NCBI RefSeq assembly: GCF_964340395.1
Contig: NC_135565.1
Span: forward strand, 8,710,242-8,774,241
Reading direction: 5' to 3'
DNA from: Glandiceps talaboti
Lineage: Eukaryota > Hemichordata > Enteropneusta > Spengelidae
Length of the DNA stretch: 64,000 bases
Shown here: positions 1-14,029 of the stretch, in pieces
Layout: every line of letters begins with the position of its first letter
Position numbering within the stretch: the first letter of the stretch is position 1
Translations under genes and position numbers: made by a program
Notes under the pieces: generated by a model
Database searches by the model: none
Seen by the model: the letters and a program-made list of their open reading frames with translations, nothing else
Told to the model about the DNA's origin: nothing

Positions 1-980
1 GGACATATATCGAGTGCTCGGGGAAAATCGCGGAATGGTAATACATTTAAAAGTATATAAAATATATAGTATAGATACTTAGAATGGCCTAGCTACAAAA
101 TTGTATAATTTCAAGAAATCAAAACTGAAAATTTGCGCCCGACAATTACCCTTGTCGTCACCCATGCCAACCGACGATAAGTAATGGCGTTCCCTAAGAT
201 AGGGACGGGGGACATATATCGAGTGCCCGGGGAAAATCGCGGAAGGGTATTACATTTAAAAGTATATAAATATATAGTATAGATACTTAAAAGGGCCTAG
301 CTACAAAATTGTATAATTTCAAGAAAGCAAAACTGAAAATTTCCGCCCGACAATTGCCGTTGTCGTCACCCATGCCAACCGGCGATCAGTAATGGCGTTC
401 CTTAAGATAGGGATGGGGACATATATCGAGTGCCCGGGGAAAATCGCGGAAGGGCAATACATTTAAAAGTATATAAATATATAGTATAGATACTTAGAAG
501 GGTATAGCTACAAAATTGTATAATTTCAAGAAAATAAAACTGACATTTTGGGCCCGACAATTGCCATTGTCGTCACCCATAACAACCGGCGCTTAGCAAT
601 GGCGTTGCTAAGATGGAGGCGGGGGGCATATATCGAGTGCCCGGGGAAAATCGCGGAATGGTAATACATTTAAAAGTATATAAATATATAGTATAGATAC
701 GTAGAAGGGCCTAGCTACAAAATTGTATAATTTCAAGAAAGCAAAACTGAAAATTTGCGCCCGACAATTGCCCTTGTCGTCACCCATGCCAACCGACGAT
801 AAGTAATGGCGTTCCCTAAGATAGGGATGGGGGGCATATATCGAGTGCCCGGGGAAAATCGCGGAATGGTATTACATTTAAAAGTTTATAAATATATAGT
901 ATAGATACTTAGAAGGCCCTAGCTACAAAATTGTATAATTTCAAGAAAACAAAACTGAAAATTTGCGCCCGACAATTGCC
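1..980. repeat. Satellite array, ~208-bp unit, about 4.7 copies
   Basis: A head-to-tail tandem repeat runs in from the left window edge. The shared start catatatcgagtgc recurs at about 4, 213, 420, 627 and 835, giving spacings of 207-209 bp. Units differ by scattered substitutions and share a GC-rich head (cccggggaaaatcgcgg) and an AT-rich body. The last unit breaks off at about 980. No coding potential is seen. The array probably continues left of the window. Confidence 0.93.
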
Positions 981-1409
981 GTAAGCTATGACTTAATTGA
1001 ACAATACAGATTTGCATTCGATGGAGAAGACGCATTTTTAGTCAAAACGTTTATGTCTGTATCTTCATTCAATCTTGAGTTTAAAAGTTCATATTCTGTA
1101 CAGGTGACAATGTAACTCACAAATATCCAAGAAATTCCAACTTATGTAGAAATATCAGAATCCAAATCGTGTTTTCATTTGATTCAAGGGTTTTCAGTGT
1201 CCTGAAATGGAGAATTAGAAAACACAAGAGAACGTTTGAATAATATGTGTAATGGACGAAAATGTCGATATACGGTGATCGTTGCAATATAGTCAACTAT
1301 TTTTGTATTAAAGTACGTTAAATTAATATTCAAAGTGATGATTTGTGATTGTTAGATGGGTTTATTGGGGTAAAGTCAGTGTGTGTTTCCTGAATGCCTG
1401 TGTGTGTGT

Positions 1410-1456
<47 letters not shown>

Positions 1457-1600
1457 CAGTTCAGTTGATAAAGGTTCGAAATAGTCGTGGATAACGGAGT
1501 TCCCGGGATCCTGTTTGTCGTGCGAAAGTGCAAATCAGTGTTATCCTTAAAGTCAGATGTGTCCTTTGACATGATGACATGGTTCGGCAAAGCGTTCCAT
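981..1600. repeat. Flank module, copy also at 18590-19150
   Basis: Non-coding sequence closely similar to 18590-19150, including the same (TG)n tract (1400-1455 here, 18980-19010 there). It is the left part of the duplicated block that lies upstream of the GPCR copies. No gene is seen in it. Confidence 0.75.
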
Positions 1601-2270
1601 TCATTTATAATATGCAAGGGAAATGAATGTTTGCGTATGTTGACTTTGTAGTATCAATTGCTGTTCACCAAGGTACTTTGCAATACTGTCTCTTAAACAT
1701 GAATCCATCAATTTACCAACTACTAACATCAAGCTAACAGGTCTATAGTTTTCTGGGGTAGACTTCTTGCCCCTTTTGAAAATTGGATATACAATCGTCT
1801 GGAACAAATTTTTCGCACTGTGATCTATTAAAAATAGTTGTCACTGGTAAACTTGTCAAATTGAGAACATTTAACTAACACTCTGATTGTAATGCCATCT
1901 GGACCTGGTGCTTTGGGTTACATTCAATGATTTGATTTTTGACTCACAGGATCTTGTGTAATGATTGCAGTTTTCAATTTATTGGCTGTATCCTCGATAA
2001 CAAGGGTCACTGATGGATCTACTGGCTCTTAATTATCTGCAAGTGAGAATATTGATGAGAAAAATGTATTCAATAGTTCTGTCATGTCTTTGTTATCAGT
2101 AATTTATTCATCATTTTCATTAATCAAGGGTCCAACGGTTTCCTTAGTTTTCTGTTGTGATCTAACGTATGAGCAGAACAGCTTTGGGTTGGTTCAATTA
2201 TTGACTTCTCATAGTTTAGTTTCTTTAATTTTCCTTGAAGTTAGGTCTTTATATTCTGTATACACATTAA
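1601..2270 (-). mobile_element. Degenerate non-LTR (LINE) reverse transcriptase fragment
   Basis: On the minus strand the conceptual translation gives, in order, a segment like GPLINENDE followed by a stop, a KAPGPDGI-like block, and PIFKRGKKSTPENYRPVSL. These are hallmarks of the N-terminal RT region of CR1/Jockey/RTE-type LINEs (APGPDGI, then NYRPISL). The frame is broken by stop codons and small indels, and neither endonuclease nor the catalytic YADD region is present. It is a dead 5'- and 3'-truncated fragment, absent from the homologous stretch at 19150-19800, so it may have inserted after the block duplicated. Confidence 0.75.
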
Positions 2271-2282
2271 GGTCAACATTGC

Positions 2283-3740
2283 TTGATATCCGGTAATTTT
2301 ATCAAAATGCTCTTTGTTCTGCTGGAAAATATGTCGCCATTACAACTCTGAAGAAGAACATGGATGAACGAGTTTATAGGTTGGCTGTGATTTATCTCAT
2401 TCTTTTTTTATTAAAGCAATATTTGTATGTTTTAGGGACTTGAGTAAATACACATTTTATATGAGATTGCGTTGGTTGTCTCAAAACGCACTGTGGTATG
2501 GGGAACACGGATGTCATCTCACTTTTCTTCCTCAAACGTACACGTCATATAACGTGTTAAACTAATCAGGCTATAAGCGTGCCCATTTGTAACGCCTGAA
2601 GTTCTGCTTCGCAATAGAATTGTTTAGTATGAAAAGAACTTCAAACTTATTGGCCTCATTGACACAACCGATTCATGCCTTGGAGTCCCTCTCATTCATA
2701 CGTCGAAAAAGGAACAGTTTTGCGGCTTATAAGACTGATGTTGGATTCATGCTAATTTAAGCAAAACGTTCAGGTTGGTCTTTATGTGATAAGTATCCCA
2801 TATCAGCTAAGTACTACACTGTCAAATCTCCTGGCCGAAGGGAACTGCAGTGACACAAATTCTTATGAAAAGTAATTATGTATGTGGGTGGGTGGGAGAC
2901 GTCATGTTGTCTTTGTTCAGTGCTACAGCTATTATCATTGGATTGTATGAGATGGATGAAGAGTCAATTCAAAAAGGTTGTCAATATCTATTGATAATAA
3001 AAATAATTTCAAACGCACCCGACAAATTAAAATAACTTTACTCTGCGACCTCAACGGTTTTTCTTTGAACACACTGTAAGAATGACACAGGTACCCCAGC
3101 TTTGTCGTTGCCATTGAATTGGACACCTTGACTGATAATGATCTACATTTAAAGAGTAGAACGAAAATTAAAATAACGTAATAATTCATTTTTTTATTTT
3201 TACTCGATAGGTCAAATTATTTTAAATTATCAATGCGTTGGCAGCGTTGGAATTGAGTTAATGTATTCTGGGACTGGTATCCCTTGCACTTCTGACAGCA
3301 TGTTAACCCATATTTTTGAAGTATTTGAATGGGGTGGGTGGGGGTGTTCTAGAGTAAGTAAATTGAGGGAGAACACTTTCAGAAAACAGAATCAGGAGAA
3401 GGTCACAATACGTCTAGATGGAAGGTCGGGATTGTACATTTGGTCATCAAACAAAATGCCAAACAGATTTGTGATGGTTGATAGTTTGCAACAGGTACAA
3501 CTGAATCGTCAACAAATTCTATACCAGGCGATGTTCAGTCATACAATCTTGGAATATGTTAGAGTGAAATTGAGAATAAAAGAAAGAATCACACAGGTGA
3601 AAGAAGAATAGAACCATGTCGCAAAGCCCTGTCTATGAGTTCACTCTTGTGTTGTCTCTGACATGGACTATTATCACATAGTTTGTTAACTAGATTACTC
3701 CATTGATTGCCACCCAACTTTTTGTACGTCTCTCTGCGTA
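2283..3740. repeat. Upstream flank module U1 of GPCR copy 1
   Basis: Non-coding sequence repeated at 8660-10100 and, in part, 19812-20750 and 56583-57300, at high but imperfect identity. The short reading frames in it (for example 3261-3611) are not conserved between copies, and I do not regard them as genes. Confidence 0.8.
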
Positions 3741-3837
3741 CAGGGATTTTACGCACTTAAGAATATTTGGAAGTAACTCGTATTGAGATCACATATAAAC
3801 TTGCCAGAATCACAGTTCACCACTGACCGCTGACTAA

Positions 3838-4020
3838 TTGTATGTATGTATGTATGTATGTATGTATGTATGTATGTATGTATGTATGTATGTATGTATG
3901 TATGTATGTACGCATGCATGCATGCATGCATGAATGAATGAATGAATGAATGAATGTATGTATGTATGTATGTATGTATGTATGTATGTATGTATGTATG
4001 TATGCATGCATGCATGTATG

Positions 4021-4051
<31 letters not shown>
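3838..4051. repeat. (TATG)n microsatellite with TGCA and TGAA variants
   Basis: About 210 bp of tetranucleotide repeat. A related tract at 10136-10260 occupies the same relative position in the orphan flank module, so the microsatellite predates that duplication. Confidence 0.97.
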
Positions 4052-4660
4052 TTAAAGAAATTACTGAGCTTCAAAATGTTACAGATTCTTGTGTTCATTT
4101 ATTTCTACTTCATTTCACTATCTCTCCCTTTTGGTACATATCTTCTCGCGTGTGATCTATAGAGAAAGAGGAAATAAAAAATATTTTGACTATGACTACA
4201 TCTATAACTTACTTTTATCAAAAACAAAATTTTCCTGATGATGCATGTAAAAATACTTTGGCTTGGAGAAAATAAAATGAATAGCTGAAAATTGTATTGA
4301 AGTATCCATTGTTGCCTTAAGCCCTTTGATTGGAAACCAAGGCTCAATTATGTGACTTCTGTTGCGGCACTGAAGGCAACATTTTTGGGGACATTTTGTA
4401 TATATTATTCATATGTAGCATTATCATAGACATTATTATGATGCGTAGGGCTGATATATTAACATTGGCCACAAAATCATCGAATATCCAATAAGAATGC
4501 CGAAATGGAGAACGGGAACCAATAGCAAATTAAGTCAAAGGTTTGAATTCTTTAGAATGTAGAATATAAAACAAGTACTTTGGACACCAATACATTACAT
4601 TTCCGTCAGAAACTCTGCTCGTAGTAAGCGCCACAATTTGTTTTCAAGTTTCAAACAGAG
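4052..4660 (+). promoter_or_regulatory. Promoter region of GPCR copy 1, TATA box at 4565-4571
   Basis: The ~600 bp before GPCR copy 1 are conserved in front of copies 2 and 3 (from 22360 and 58740). A TATAAAA box lies 90 bp before the ATG and is present in all three copies (22863-22869 and 59250-59256). Transcription would be expected to start about 25-30 bp downstream, giving a short 5' UTR and a single-exon gene. This is inference from position and conservation. Confidence 0.5.
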
Positions 4661-5668
4661 ATGAATAACACAACACACAACAGCACGACCACCGAGGTGA
4701 TACCGTTGCAGGTTCCCATGATGAAGTTACCGGCTGTCTGGGTAAGCCAGGTAGTTGGTACTATCGAAGGTGTAATGACCATGCTCGCACTCGTTGGCAA
4801 TGTGATTTTTTTTGCTGTCGTAATGCTAAAGAAGCAACTTCGTACATACAGCAACGTCTACTTGGCTAATCTCAGTATGACTGACATCATTGCAGCAGTG
4901 TTCGTCTCTTCAATAGTAACTGACTCCTACCTCAACCGTACTTGGCGATTTACAAGGAGTTACTGCTCCTTCCACCAGAAATTGCATCCTGGCTTGTTGG
5001 GAGTATCTTTATTACTCAGTGCCACTATTGCTCTGAACAGATACGTGTATGTTGTCCACAACGAGAAATATCGTCGGCTTACCAACAAAGTATCCGTGAC
5101 AATATCTCTGGCGTTATGTTGGATGTATCCGCTAATCATGAATTCGGTAGGTGGCACGAGTGAGTCTATATACCGGCCTCCTATTTTCAGATGCCAAGCA
5201 TTCGGTGCGTCCTTCATAAAGCTGTATATCATATACTTTACCAATTACATTGCATCTGGCATTGTTATTGTATGCTATTTCCTGATATTCTTGTTCATAC
5301 GTAAAAGTAGACGACGAATTCAGGCTCACGGTACCAACCAGCAAGGCAACAACCAAAACAACGGCAACGCCAAAAGTCCAAGCCCACAAGAAGTGCGCAT
5401 GCTAAAGACCCTACTCGCCGTTTTCTGTCTTTGCCTCCTCGGTTACTTACCGTTCGTAATCTTATTGAACATTTACAGTAGGTTTGAAAAGGGACCTCCG
5501 CCCGATCTCCAATTATTGATGTATCCGTGCCTACACATTGGCGGCGTCATGAATCCGATCTTGTACGGCATGAGCAACAAGAAATTTCGGAAAGCCTACA
5601 AGGAGTTGATAACAGGTCGGCTGTTCTGCAAAACGTCAACACAGGTCGTGCCCATAAACAATGCCTAG
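4661..5668 (+). CDS. Rhodopsin-family GPCR, melatonin-receptor-like, copy 1
   Basis: Intronless 335-residue seven-transmembrane receptor. Visible class A landmarks are N47 in GN of TM1, D75 in TM2, C102 at the start of TM3, the TM3 end motif N126-R127-Y128 in place of DRY, and NPILYG in TM7 followed by a short amphipathic tail. NRY and the NPILYG-FRKA tail recall melatonin receptors and relatives; ligand and coupling are unknown. The TM6 CWxP motif is replaced by GYLP, so the usual toggle tryptophan is missing. Two N-glycosylation sites lie at N2 and N7. Intracellular loop 3 is rich in Gln, Asn and Ser. Intact paralogues lie at 22973 and 59368, differing at about 15-17 residues each. The start is supported by conservation of this ATG in all copies and by the TATA box 90 bp upstream. 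Confidence 0.93.
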   Translation: MNNTTHNSTTTEVIPLQVPMMKLPAVWVSQVVGTIEGVMTMLALVGNVIFFAVVMLKKQLRTYSNVYLANLSMTDIIAAVFVSSIVTDSYLNRTWRFTRSYCSFHQKLHPGLLGVSLLLSATIALNRYVYVVHNEKYRRLTNKVSVTISLALCWMYPLIMNSVGGTSESIYRPPIFRCQAFGASFIKLYIIYFTNYIASGIVIVCYFLIFLFIRKSRRRIQAHGTNQQGNNQNNGNAKSPSPQEVRMLKTLLAVFCLCLLGYLPFVILLNIYSRFEKGPPPDLQLLMYPCLHIGGVMNPILYGMSNKKFRKAYKELITGRLFCKTSTQVVPINNA

Positions 5669-6239
5669 GTTGATGAACAATATGTTAAGCTTATCGAACC
5701 AGAAAGAGACCACCTAGCACTGAAAACTAAATATTACAGCTGAAGCAAGAAAACATTTTGTAACGGTCAGTAATTTTCTAGATACTTATCCATATCATTG
5801 GATGACAGCACTTAAGGACGTTAGAAAAACACAAAGTAGACACAGACTGAGAAATTGTTATTCTGAAAGTAATGTCATTTACTGAATCTCAAAACAAACG
5901 ACCATTAGTACTGTATTTGATGTATACTCTACTCCAGATATCAATATTTGTATTTATAGAATTAACCTTCATTTGCATGTAGAGCACTGTCGCCAATTTA
6001 GTAACAGTTGTAATGCAAGGTGCAATAGTTTTACTATCATGTAAGTTGTGCATAGCTCTCACAACAGTGGCATGCAGAATTTGAATTGGACTCGTTTGTC
6101 AATACAAAATAATAGTACACAGGACGTCTACAATATGAACATTTCTTATCAAGTAGGCACATATTTGGCCAATGTATTCATATTGATTTTAGCGGCTGGC
6201 ATCGAACTATTCTGAACAGCATTAATAAGGGTATATTGT
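5669..6239 (+). other. 3' flank of GPCR copy 1, no gene
   Basis: Holds the presumed 3' UTR, with close homologues after copies 2 (23981-24530) and 3 (60376-60930). I see no further coding sequence. Confidence 0.7.
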
Positions 6240-6370
6240 ATTGTATTGTATTGTATTGTATTGTATTGTATTGTATTGTATTGTATTGCATTGCATTGTA
6301 TTGAATTGTATTGTATTGTATTGTATTGTATTGTATTGTATTGTATTGTATTGTATTGTATTGTATTGTT
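6240..6370. repeat. (ATTGT)n pentanucleotide microsatellite
   Basis: About 130 bp of pentanucleotide repeat with two GCATT variants. It is retained at the same place behind copy 2 (24535-24615) and copy 3 (60940-61037) with different lengths, so it is an old component of the duplicated unit. Confidence 0.97.
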
Positions 6371-6479
6371 CATGATGGCAGTGTCAAGATAGATCTTGTT
6401 TAGATATTTAGTGGGTAACGGAGTTTTGCCTCATCCGTAATCATGTATGCATAGTGTCGAATTAAACTTTTGTTCCAAA

Positions 6480-6655
6480 GACATACATACATACATACAT
6501 ACATACATGTACATGCATACATACATCCACACATACATACATCCACACATACATACATACATACATACATACATACATACATACATAACATACATACATA
6601 CATATGTACGTACGTACGTATGTACGTACAGACAGACATACAAACATACACACAT
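6480..6655. repeat. (CATA)n microsatellite
   Basis: A tetranucleotide tract with ACGT-rich interruptions. The reading frames through it (Tyr-Ile-His-Thr or Tyr-Val-Cys-Met repeats) are translation artefacts. Confidence 0.95.
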
Positions 6656-7195
6656 TTAAAATGCATGTATTACTGTACCAAAGAATATATATAATAAATT
6701 TGTTAATAAAATCAGTAATTTCTTGTAATTGTCTGTATTATTTGTTTGAAATAAAGTCGGGATAATACAATGTACAGTGGTATGTGAACGTTTATTTTGA
6801 TAAGCCCAGTAAAGTGGATTGTGTGTCTGTGCCCTGGAGTTGGCGTTTTCTTTTTGTATTATTACTCCCCATAAGAGGCTATGTTATGAGGATGTCTGCC
6901 TCCCATATGAATGTGTGTGTGTGTGTGTGTGTATTTCTTAGCAATTAAGCAATATTTATCTTATGTGAAATCATGATGTGACTCTCCAGAACCTAAAGGT
7001 TATGAAACTACCTTCATTTCCTCCCGGAATGGTGTTCCCTTTTAATTAATGGACTCTTCAGACTACCTTTATAACACTGGGGGGGGGGGGCGTGTGTGGT
7101 TCTGCATTGCTTATGCATGCATGAATATGTTTGTTACACTGAAATAATCCTCAAGTAACTTACAAACTCCGTACAGAAGAAGGTAATGCAAGGTG

Positions 7196-7196
7196 A

Positions 7197-7234
<38 letters not shown>

Positions 7235-7354
7235 AGAAGACAGATTGGTACAGATCACTTCTAAATCTCTGAATTTACAACCCTCGAAACTTGTAACCTC
7301 TGTAACATTACGAAAATCACATTGTATATTATCAGCAACAGGTGACTTTAACAA
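7196..7354 (-). pseudogene. Exon-like fragment conserved in three copies (SRCR-like?)
   Basis: On the minus strand a frame reads ADNIQCDFRNVTEV, then FEGCKF, then LEVICTNL. Spacing of the three cysteines (NIQC, GC, VIC) resembles the C-terminal half of a scavenger-receptor cysteine-rich domain. The frame is also open in the copies at 25846-25985 and 62266-62391. In copy 1 a (GAC)n expansion follows. No partner exons are found, so it may be a relic exon, a terminal exon of the neighbouring LDLa gene, or chance. Confidence 0.3.
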
Positions 7355-7627
7355 CTCAGATATGTTAGTCGACAGAATTTAAATCAAGTCCAAACAACGC
7401 AGTATATCACAATCTTTGCATAACCATTATAAAGTATATACGGAACTGTGCCATATAAAGTGATGCATCAATAATCAACTACAGGGAACAGTAATGCATG
7501 ATGACATAAATAAACTGTCGCACAGCATTCAAAATAATCACTGCTGATGGCAAGAATAATTGTGTAACAATGTTTTCTTTTGCAAACGGAATATCGTAAC
7601 AACGCCCAGAGGTATTGTTCTCGAAGT

Positions 7628-7715
7628 GAGTGAGTGAATGAGTGAGTGAGTGAGTGAGTGAGTGAGTGAGTGTGTGTGTGTGTGTGTGTGTGTCTGTCTG
7701 TCTGTCTGTCTGTCT
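7628..7715. repeat. (GAGT)n(TG)n(TCTG)n compound microsatellite
   Basis: Compound tract repeated with length changes at 26278-26390 and 62695-62797 in the other copies of the block. Confidence 0.95.
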
Positions 7716-7782
7716 TGTCATCGATTGGAAATAATTGTTTAAAGGGTTTATAGTGTACACATCGAAAGAGAAGTTATGACAC

Positions 7783-10270
<2,488 letters not shown>

Positions 10271-11592
10271 AGTACGCTCTGTTACAAAGGTCAATCGACG
10301 ACACTGAATAAGAAATAAATGTACACGAATGGCTACAAAATACCAAAAAACAACACTCACAAAAGACTGACTCTCAACCAAAAACATGCTCGTATGAAAT
10401 ATATAACTTGCTATGTCATTGGCATTGAGTTTTAGCACAACTCAACTTCTTAGCTTCTTAGCGTGTGTGTGTGTGTGTTAAGTATGATATCAAGAGCCCG
10501 ATATTATGTGCTGGGAGTAAAAAAGATTTTATTAATTGTGATATTTATATGAGATATTCATATTGTATAGCTTTAAATTACGTTTGTGGTTTGATATTGT
10601 ATATTACCAAATGCTGTCCTGTATGTCTTTATGTTCAGAGAAGTTTTTCCCTAAGAAGATGACATTTCCTTGTAATTATTATGGGGATGCTATGTTTGTG
10701 TCTTTCTTATAAGAAAACTGAAAGCAATGTACACCTGATGTGGAATAAAGCCTAAAGTGAACACTTGTGCAATTCCGAAATTGGATATCTGTAAACTTAC
10801 GTTGCATTTACTAATATTATTTACAGTGTTACATGAGAGCAGAGTATATCTGCACAACGTGTGCTGTAAAATATACGATGTAGATACCCAAACATATAAA
10901 CATACACGACTCTAACAATAGTATTTTAGCTAGACATTTGTTATGAAATTAAACGTTATCATAAACCTGACTACACATGAAGTAAATTCGAAAGTACATA
11001 CGTAGGTGTATCAATGTTACATACACTCAGTACTTATAGTAAATACCAAAATATAATAAAATACAATTAATACCTGGCACCACACAGTTACATGTTAGAA
11101 TATAAATGACCATCTACAACTAAATTATAATGATGTCTAATTTTGAAGTAAACGCAAAAAATAATTTAAAATTAAGAACTTTATCTGTACATATAATAAT
11201 AATAATGCTATGAACCGACATGATTTTAATATTCAATGAGCAGTACATTACAAAAAACGACTGTCTAAAATCGTACTATCAAATATTTTATTGCCCTGGT
11301 ATATAATTACAACAAACCATACTGTACACATCAGGTGTAAAACAATATTAATCCCAGAAAAAAAAGATAGCGAATTAATCAACAACTTAATCATATTTAT
11401 CATGGATTACTGGTTGGCCATATTGTAGTGAATATTTTAATTGATTAATTTCACATGGTTCCTTAGAGATCTTGAGACATTTATTATATAAGTATGAGAA
11501 ATTATATTAATTTCGGTGTTTTATCTTTGAAGTATTCTTGTAACACGTTGGGTTTCCTCATGTCACTTCCCGTGACATTTCTCTGTCGAATT
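10271..11592. other. Intergenic, no feature recognised
   Basis: AT-rich unique sequence with short TG and AAT runs. No reading frame, splice-flanked exon or RNA gene could be supported on either strand. Confidence 0.6.
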
Positions 11593-13875
11593 TTATGTTC
11601 TTTGTTGACATTTCAGACGATTCAGACGATCACCTTCATTATCTCCTTGTGGCTCGTAAGGTTTAACGTTACTAATAGCATTTTCGTTCTCTGACATATC
11701 AGGACTTTCGTTAACTTGTGACATTTCAGGTATTTCGACATCACCGTCGTCTTTGGCTCCGTCAGGTGTATCGTTGTTTGTGGTGTTCTCCGGTGACATT
11801 TTAGAATTGTAGTCAATTTGAGATTGACCCTTCGTTACAGTCGACATTGTAGGTTCTTCATCATTTGTGTGATTTGGTTCGGATGGCATGTTAGAAGTTC
11901 CTAGCTCTAGTTTAACTTTATTTCCTTCTACTTTGTGATTTTTCGGTTGGTCTTGTTTCTCCTCTGCTCCACGCATCTTATCTATCAAGAGGAATGCACC
12001 CGAACAACACTCCTAGAACACAAGGTAAATTTCTTAATATTCATGTGCACTCTGCATATAGGATATGCTTTAGCTTAGTCAAAGTCTCTTTTAAATATAC
12101 GCACATGTCAACACATCAAACACAATTAAGCACTCTATTCATGATACATCTAAGCTAAGCATTACTGGGTTTGACACTTGGTAGTCTTGTGTTATACAGA
12201 TACTATGTTTATAGTATAACAGATGATACCGATCTCAAAAAGGTGTCTGTATCCTCGGAAAACGGTTCTGGTAAATTGTCTTACAGGTGTCTCTAAGGAA
12301 TTTTAGGTTCCCAGTATTGATACCATAAAATGGAATTTTAATTGTTATTGAAATGTATTAACATATAGTCGGTCCAGGTTTGTCGACCCAATCACAGCCC
12401 AGTCAGGGGTTTATAAGCGTAGTGTGCTGGGTGGGGCTCTTCCTACATGTATTCTTTTAATTTAGTTGATTTATTCCAGAATTTATTTCGTTGACAGCGG
12501 CCTTCAGTCGTACGTATTTCTCTCAATACACTCAATATGCGTTCGTATTTTGAATTTGTTTGCTGTGGTCATATGACATGTTTTCTTTGAATTTAGTTGA
12601 TTTATATCAGTATTTAAATGGTTGGCTCTGGCCCATTAGCCATGCGTACTTCACATTATGATTCCGAGTTTTATTGTTTTGCAGAGGTTATGAGACGTGC
12701 ATATTTCTTTGAATCCGAATATTTAGTCGTGAAATTTTGTCTGTAGTATCATTCCAATGATCTTTTCACTTCATTTGCAAGTGTTGTTAATTTTCTGTAA
12801 ACTCAACTTGAGTGTTCTTTTGTATAACGTTACTTTCATACAGAGTGCGCATTGGTAGATTTTCACGTTTGTGAATTTGTAAATATTTCAGTCCTTTCGA
12901 ATTTAATTTTCCTTGTAACGCTTGTAGGTTTACACGTTCTTGTAATAATAATTTTGATACTTCACTGTATCTTTCGGGCAGGTTAGCCCAACAAGTAATC
13001 GAATTAAAAGCCGGCCTGCACTGTGGCCCAATCTCACATTGGTGTGATGCTGACTTGTTAAAGGTCATGGACATTCAAAGTTGAAGATATTGCTATGGTT
13101 ACTGCATTGAATCCATGGCCATATGAAAGTAATGAACGTTATTATTTATTCATAAGACAAGTTTCCTATTGTATTGGCATCAATTTGTATATTGTTCTAA
13201 TCGCATCGCAATAGCATCGCAATTTTAAAGGCCCAGGGGCACAAATCTCCTGCGTCTTTACGTATGTCTTTTAGCGTAGTTTTTGCCGCACATTCAAAAG
13301 ATACTCGCAGTAGTATACTAACTGAAAATACTTAATCATCACTTTCAACTGATTGCACCCAAATACGGTATTTAGATATAACCCATACATGGTCTGGTGA
13401 TGTTATGTATCATACCATCCAAACTATTCAGCAAATTCCTACTATGTAATGAACAGTTTAAACAATGCATAAAACAATTGGACTGCCATAGAATGCATCC
13501 ATTGGCATTAACATTACACTGGAATGTGGTTTTTATTTAAGTGTTTTCACTTGAGTAAACAGCTTATAAACTCAGCTTCTGACCCCTTAAGACTTTAGAT
13601 TATCAAACACTCGATGAAACGTACATTGATGTTGTCAACTATTAGATGTTCGAGATCTATATCACCATGGCAACAATTGCAAGCATGAAGAGTTTCAACC
13701 GCAACTGATAGATCTTTGTTCATATTACGTTCATCTTCTTTTGTCAATGATTGCCTGTCTATGACCTCTGACCTGATGAGTGACATTTCACTGATATCAT
13801 GAAATATTGGAACCCAGCAGATCCTTGATTTTCGCAACATCGTGATTTGCTGACTTTGAAATATTTCCGGTAAAT
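11593..13875 (-). CDS. Kinase-like gene, partial (C-lobe exons)
   Basis: Three minus-strand exon-like stretches in kinase order. 13625-13875 (acceptor after tttgtag) contains HGDIDLEHLIVDN, like a catalytic loop HRDxxxxN but with His where the Asn should be. 12787-13074 contains CRPAFNSIT, like the conserved RPxF near helix alpha-I. 11593-12012 (acceptor after ttctag) begins ECCSGAFLLIDKMRG and is acidic and low-complexity, ending in TGA. A weaker frame at 13205-13320 reads DLCPWAFKIA, resembling DxWSxG of helix alpha-F. No glycine loop or VAIK lysine exon was found, and phases between the first two exons do not agree, so it may be a pseudokinase, incomplete or a relic. It lies 3' of the LGR receptor on the same strand. 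Confidence 0.4.
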
Positions 13876-14029
13876 CTACAAAAGATAACAGTGTAAAATG
13901 ATCACTCTAATATATGATAGTTTGGTCTACTTCTTATAGCAAGGAAGAATAACGCGTCAATTTATGAATAAACATATATACAACTAAACATAGGTAATAA
14001 TCGTAGTGATAATAATAATAATGTATTAG

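Noticed and set aside
1-980. CRISPR array
   Set aside because: The repeats are ~208 bp with no spacers and the genome is eukaryotic.
3749-4155. Tyr-Ile-His-Thr, Tyr-Val-Cys-Met, Ser-Leu and Ile-Tyr repeat proteins here and in all other microsatellites
   Set aside because: They are translations of tetra- and dinucleotide repeats, open on several frames and both strands, with no conserved flanks.
4651-5389. Minus-strand and second-frame ORFs across the GPCR copies
   Set aside because: Shadows of the receptor frame, repeated in each copy only because the receptor is conserved.
13205-13320. Extra kinase exon (DLCPWAFKIA frame)
   Set aside because: It resembles helix alpha-F, but its acceptor phase does not match the preceding exon, so it is mentioned but not called separately.
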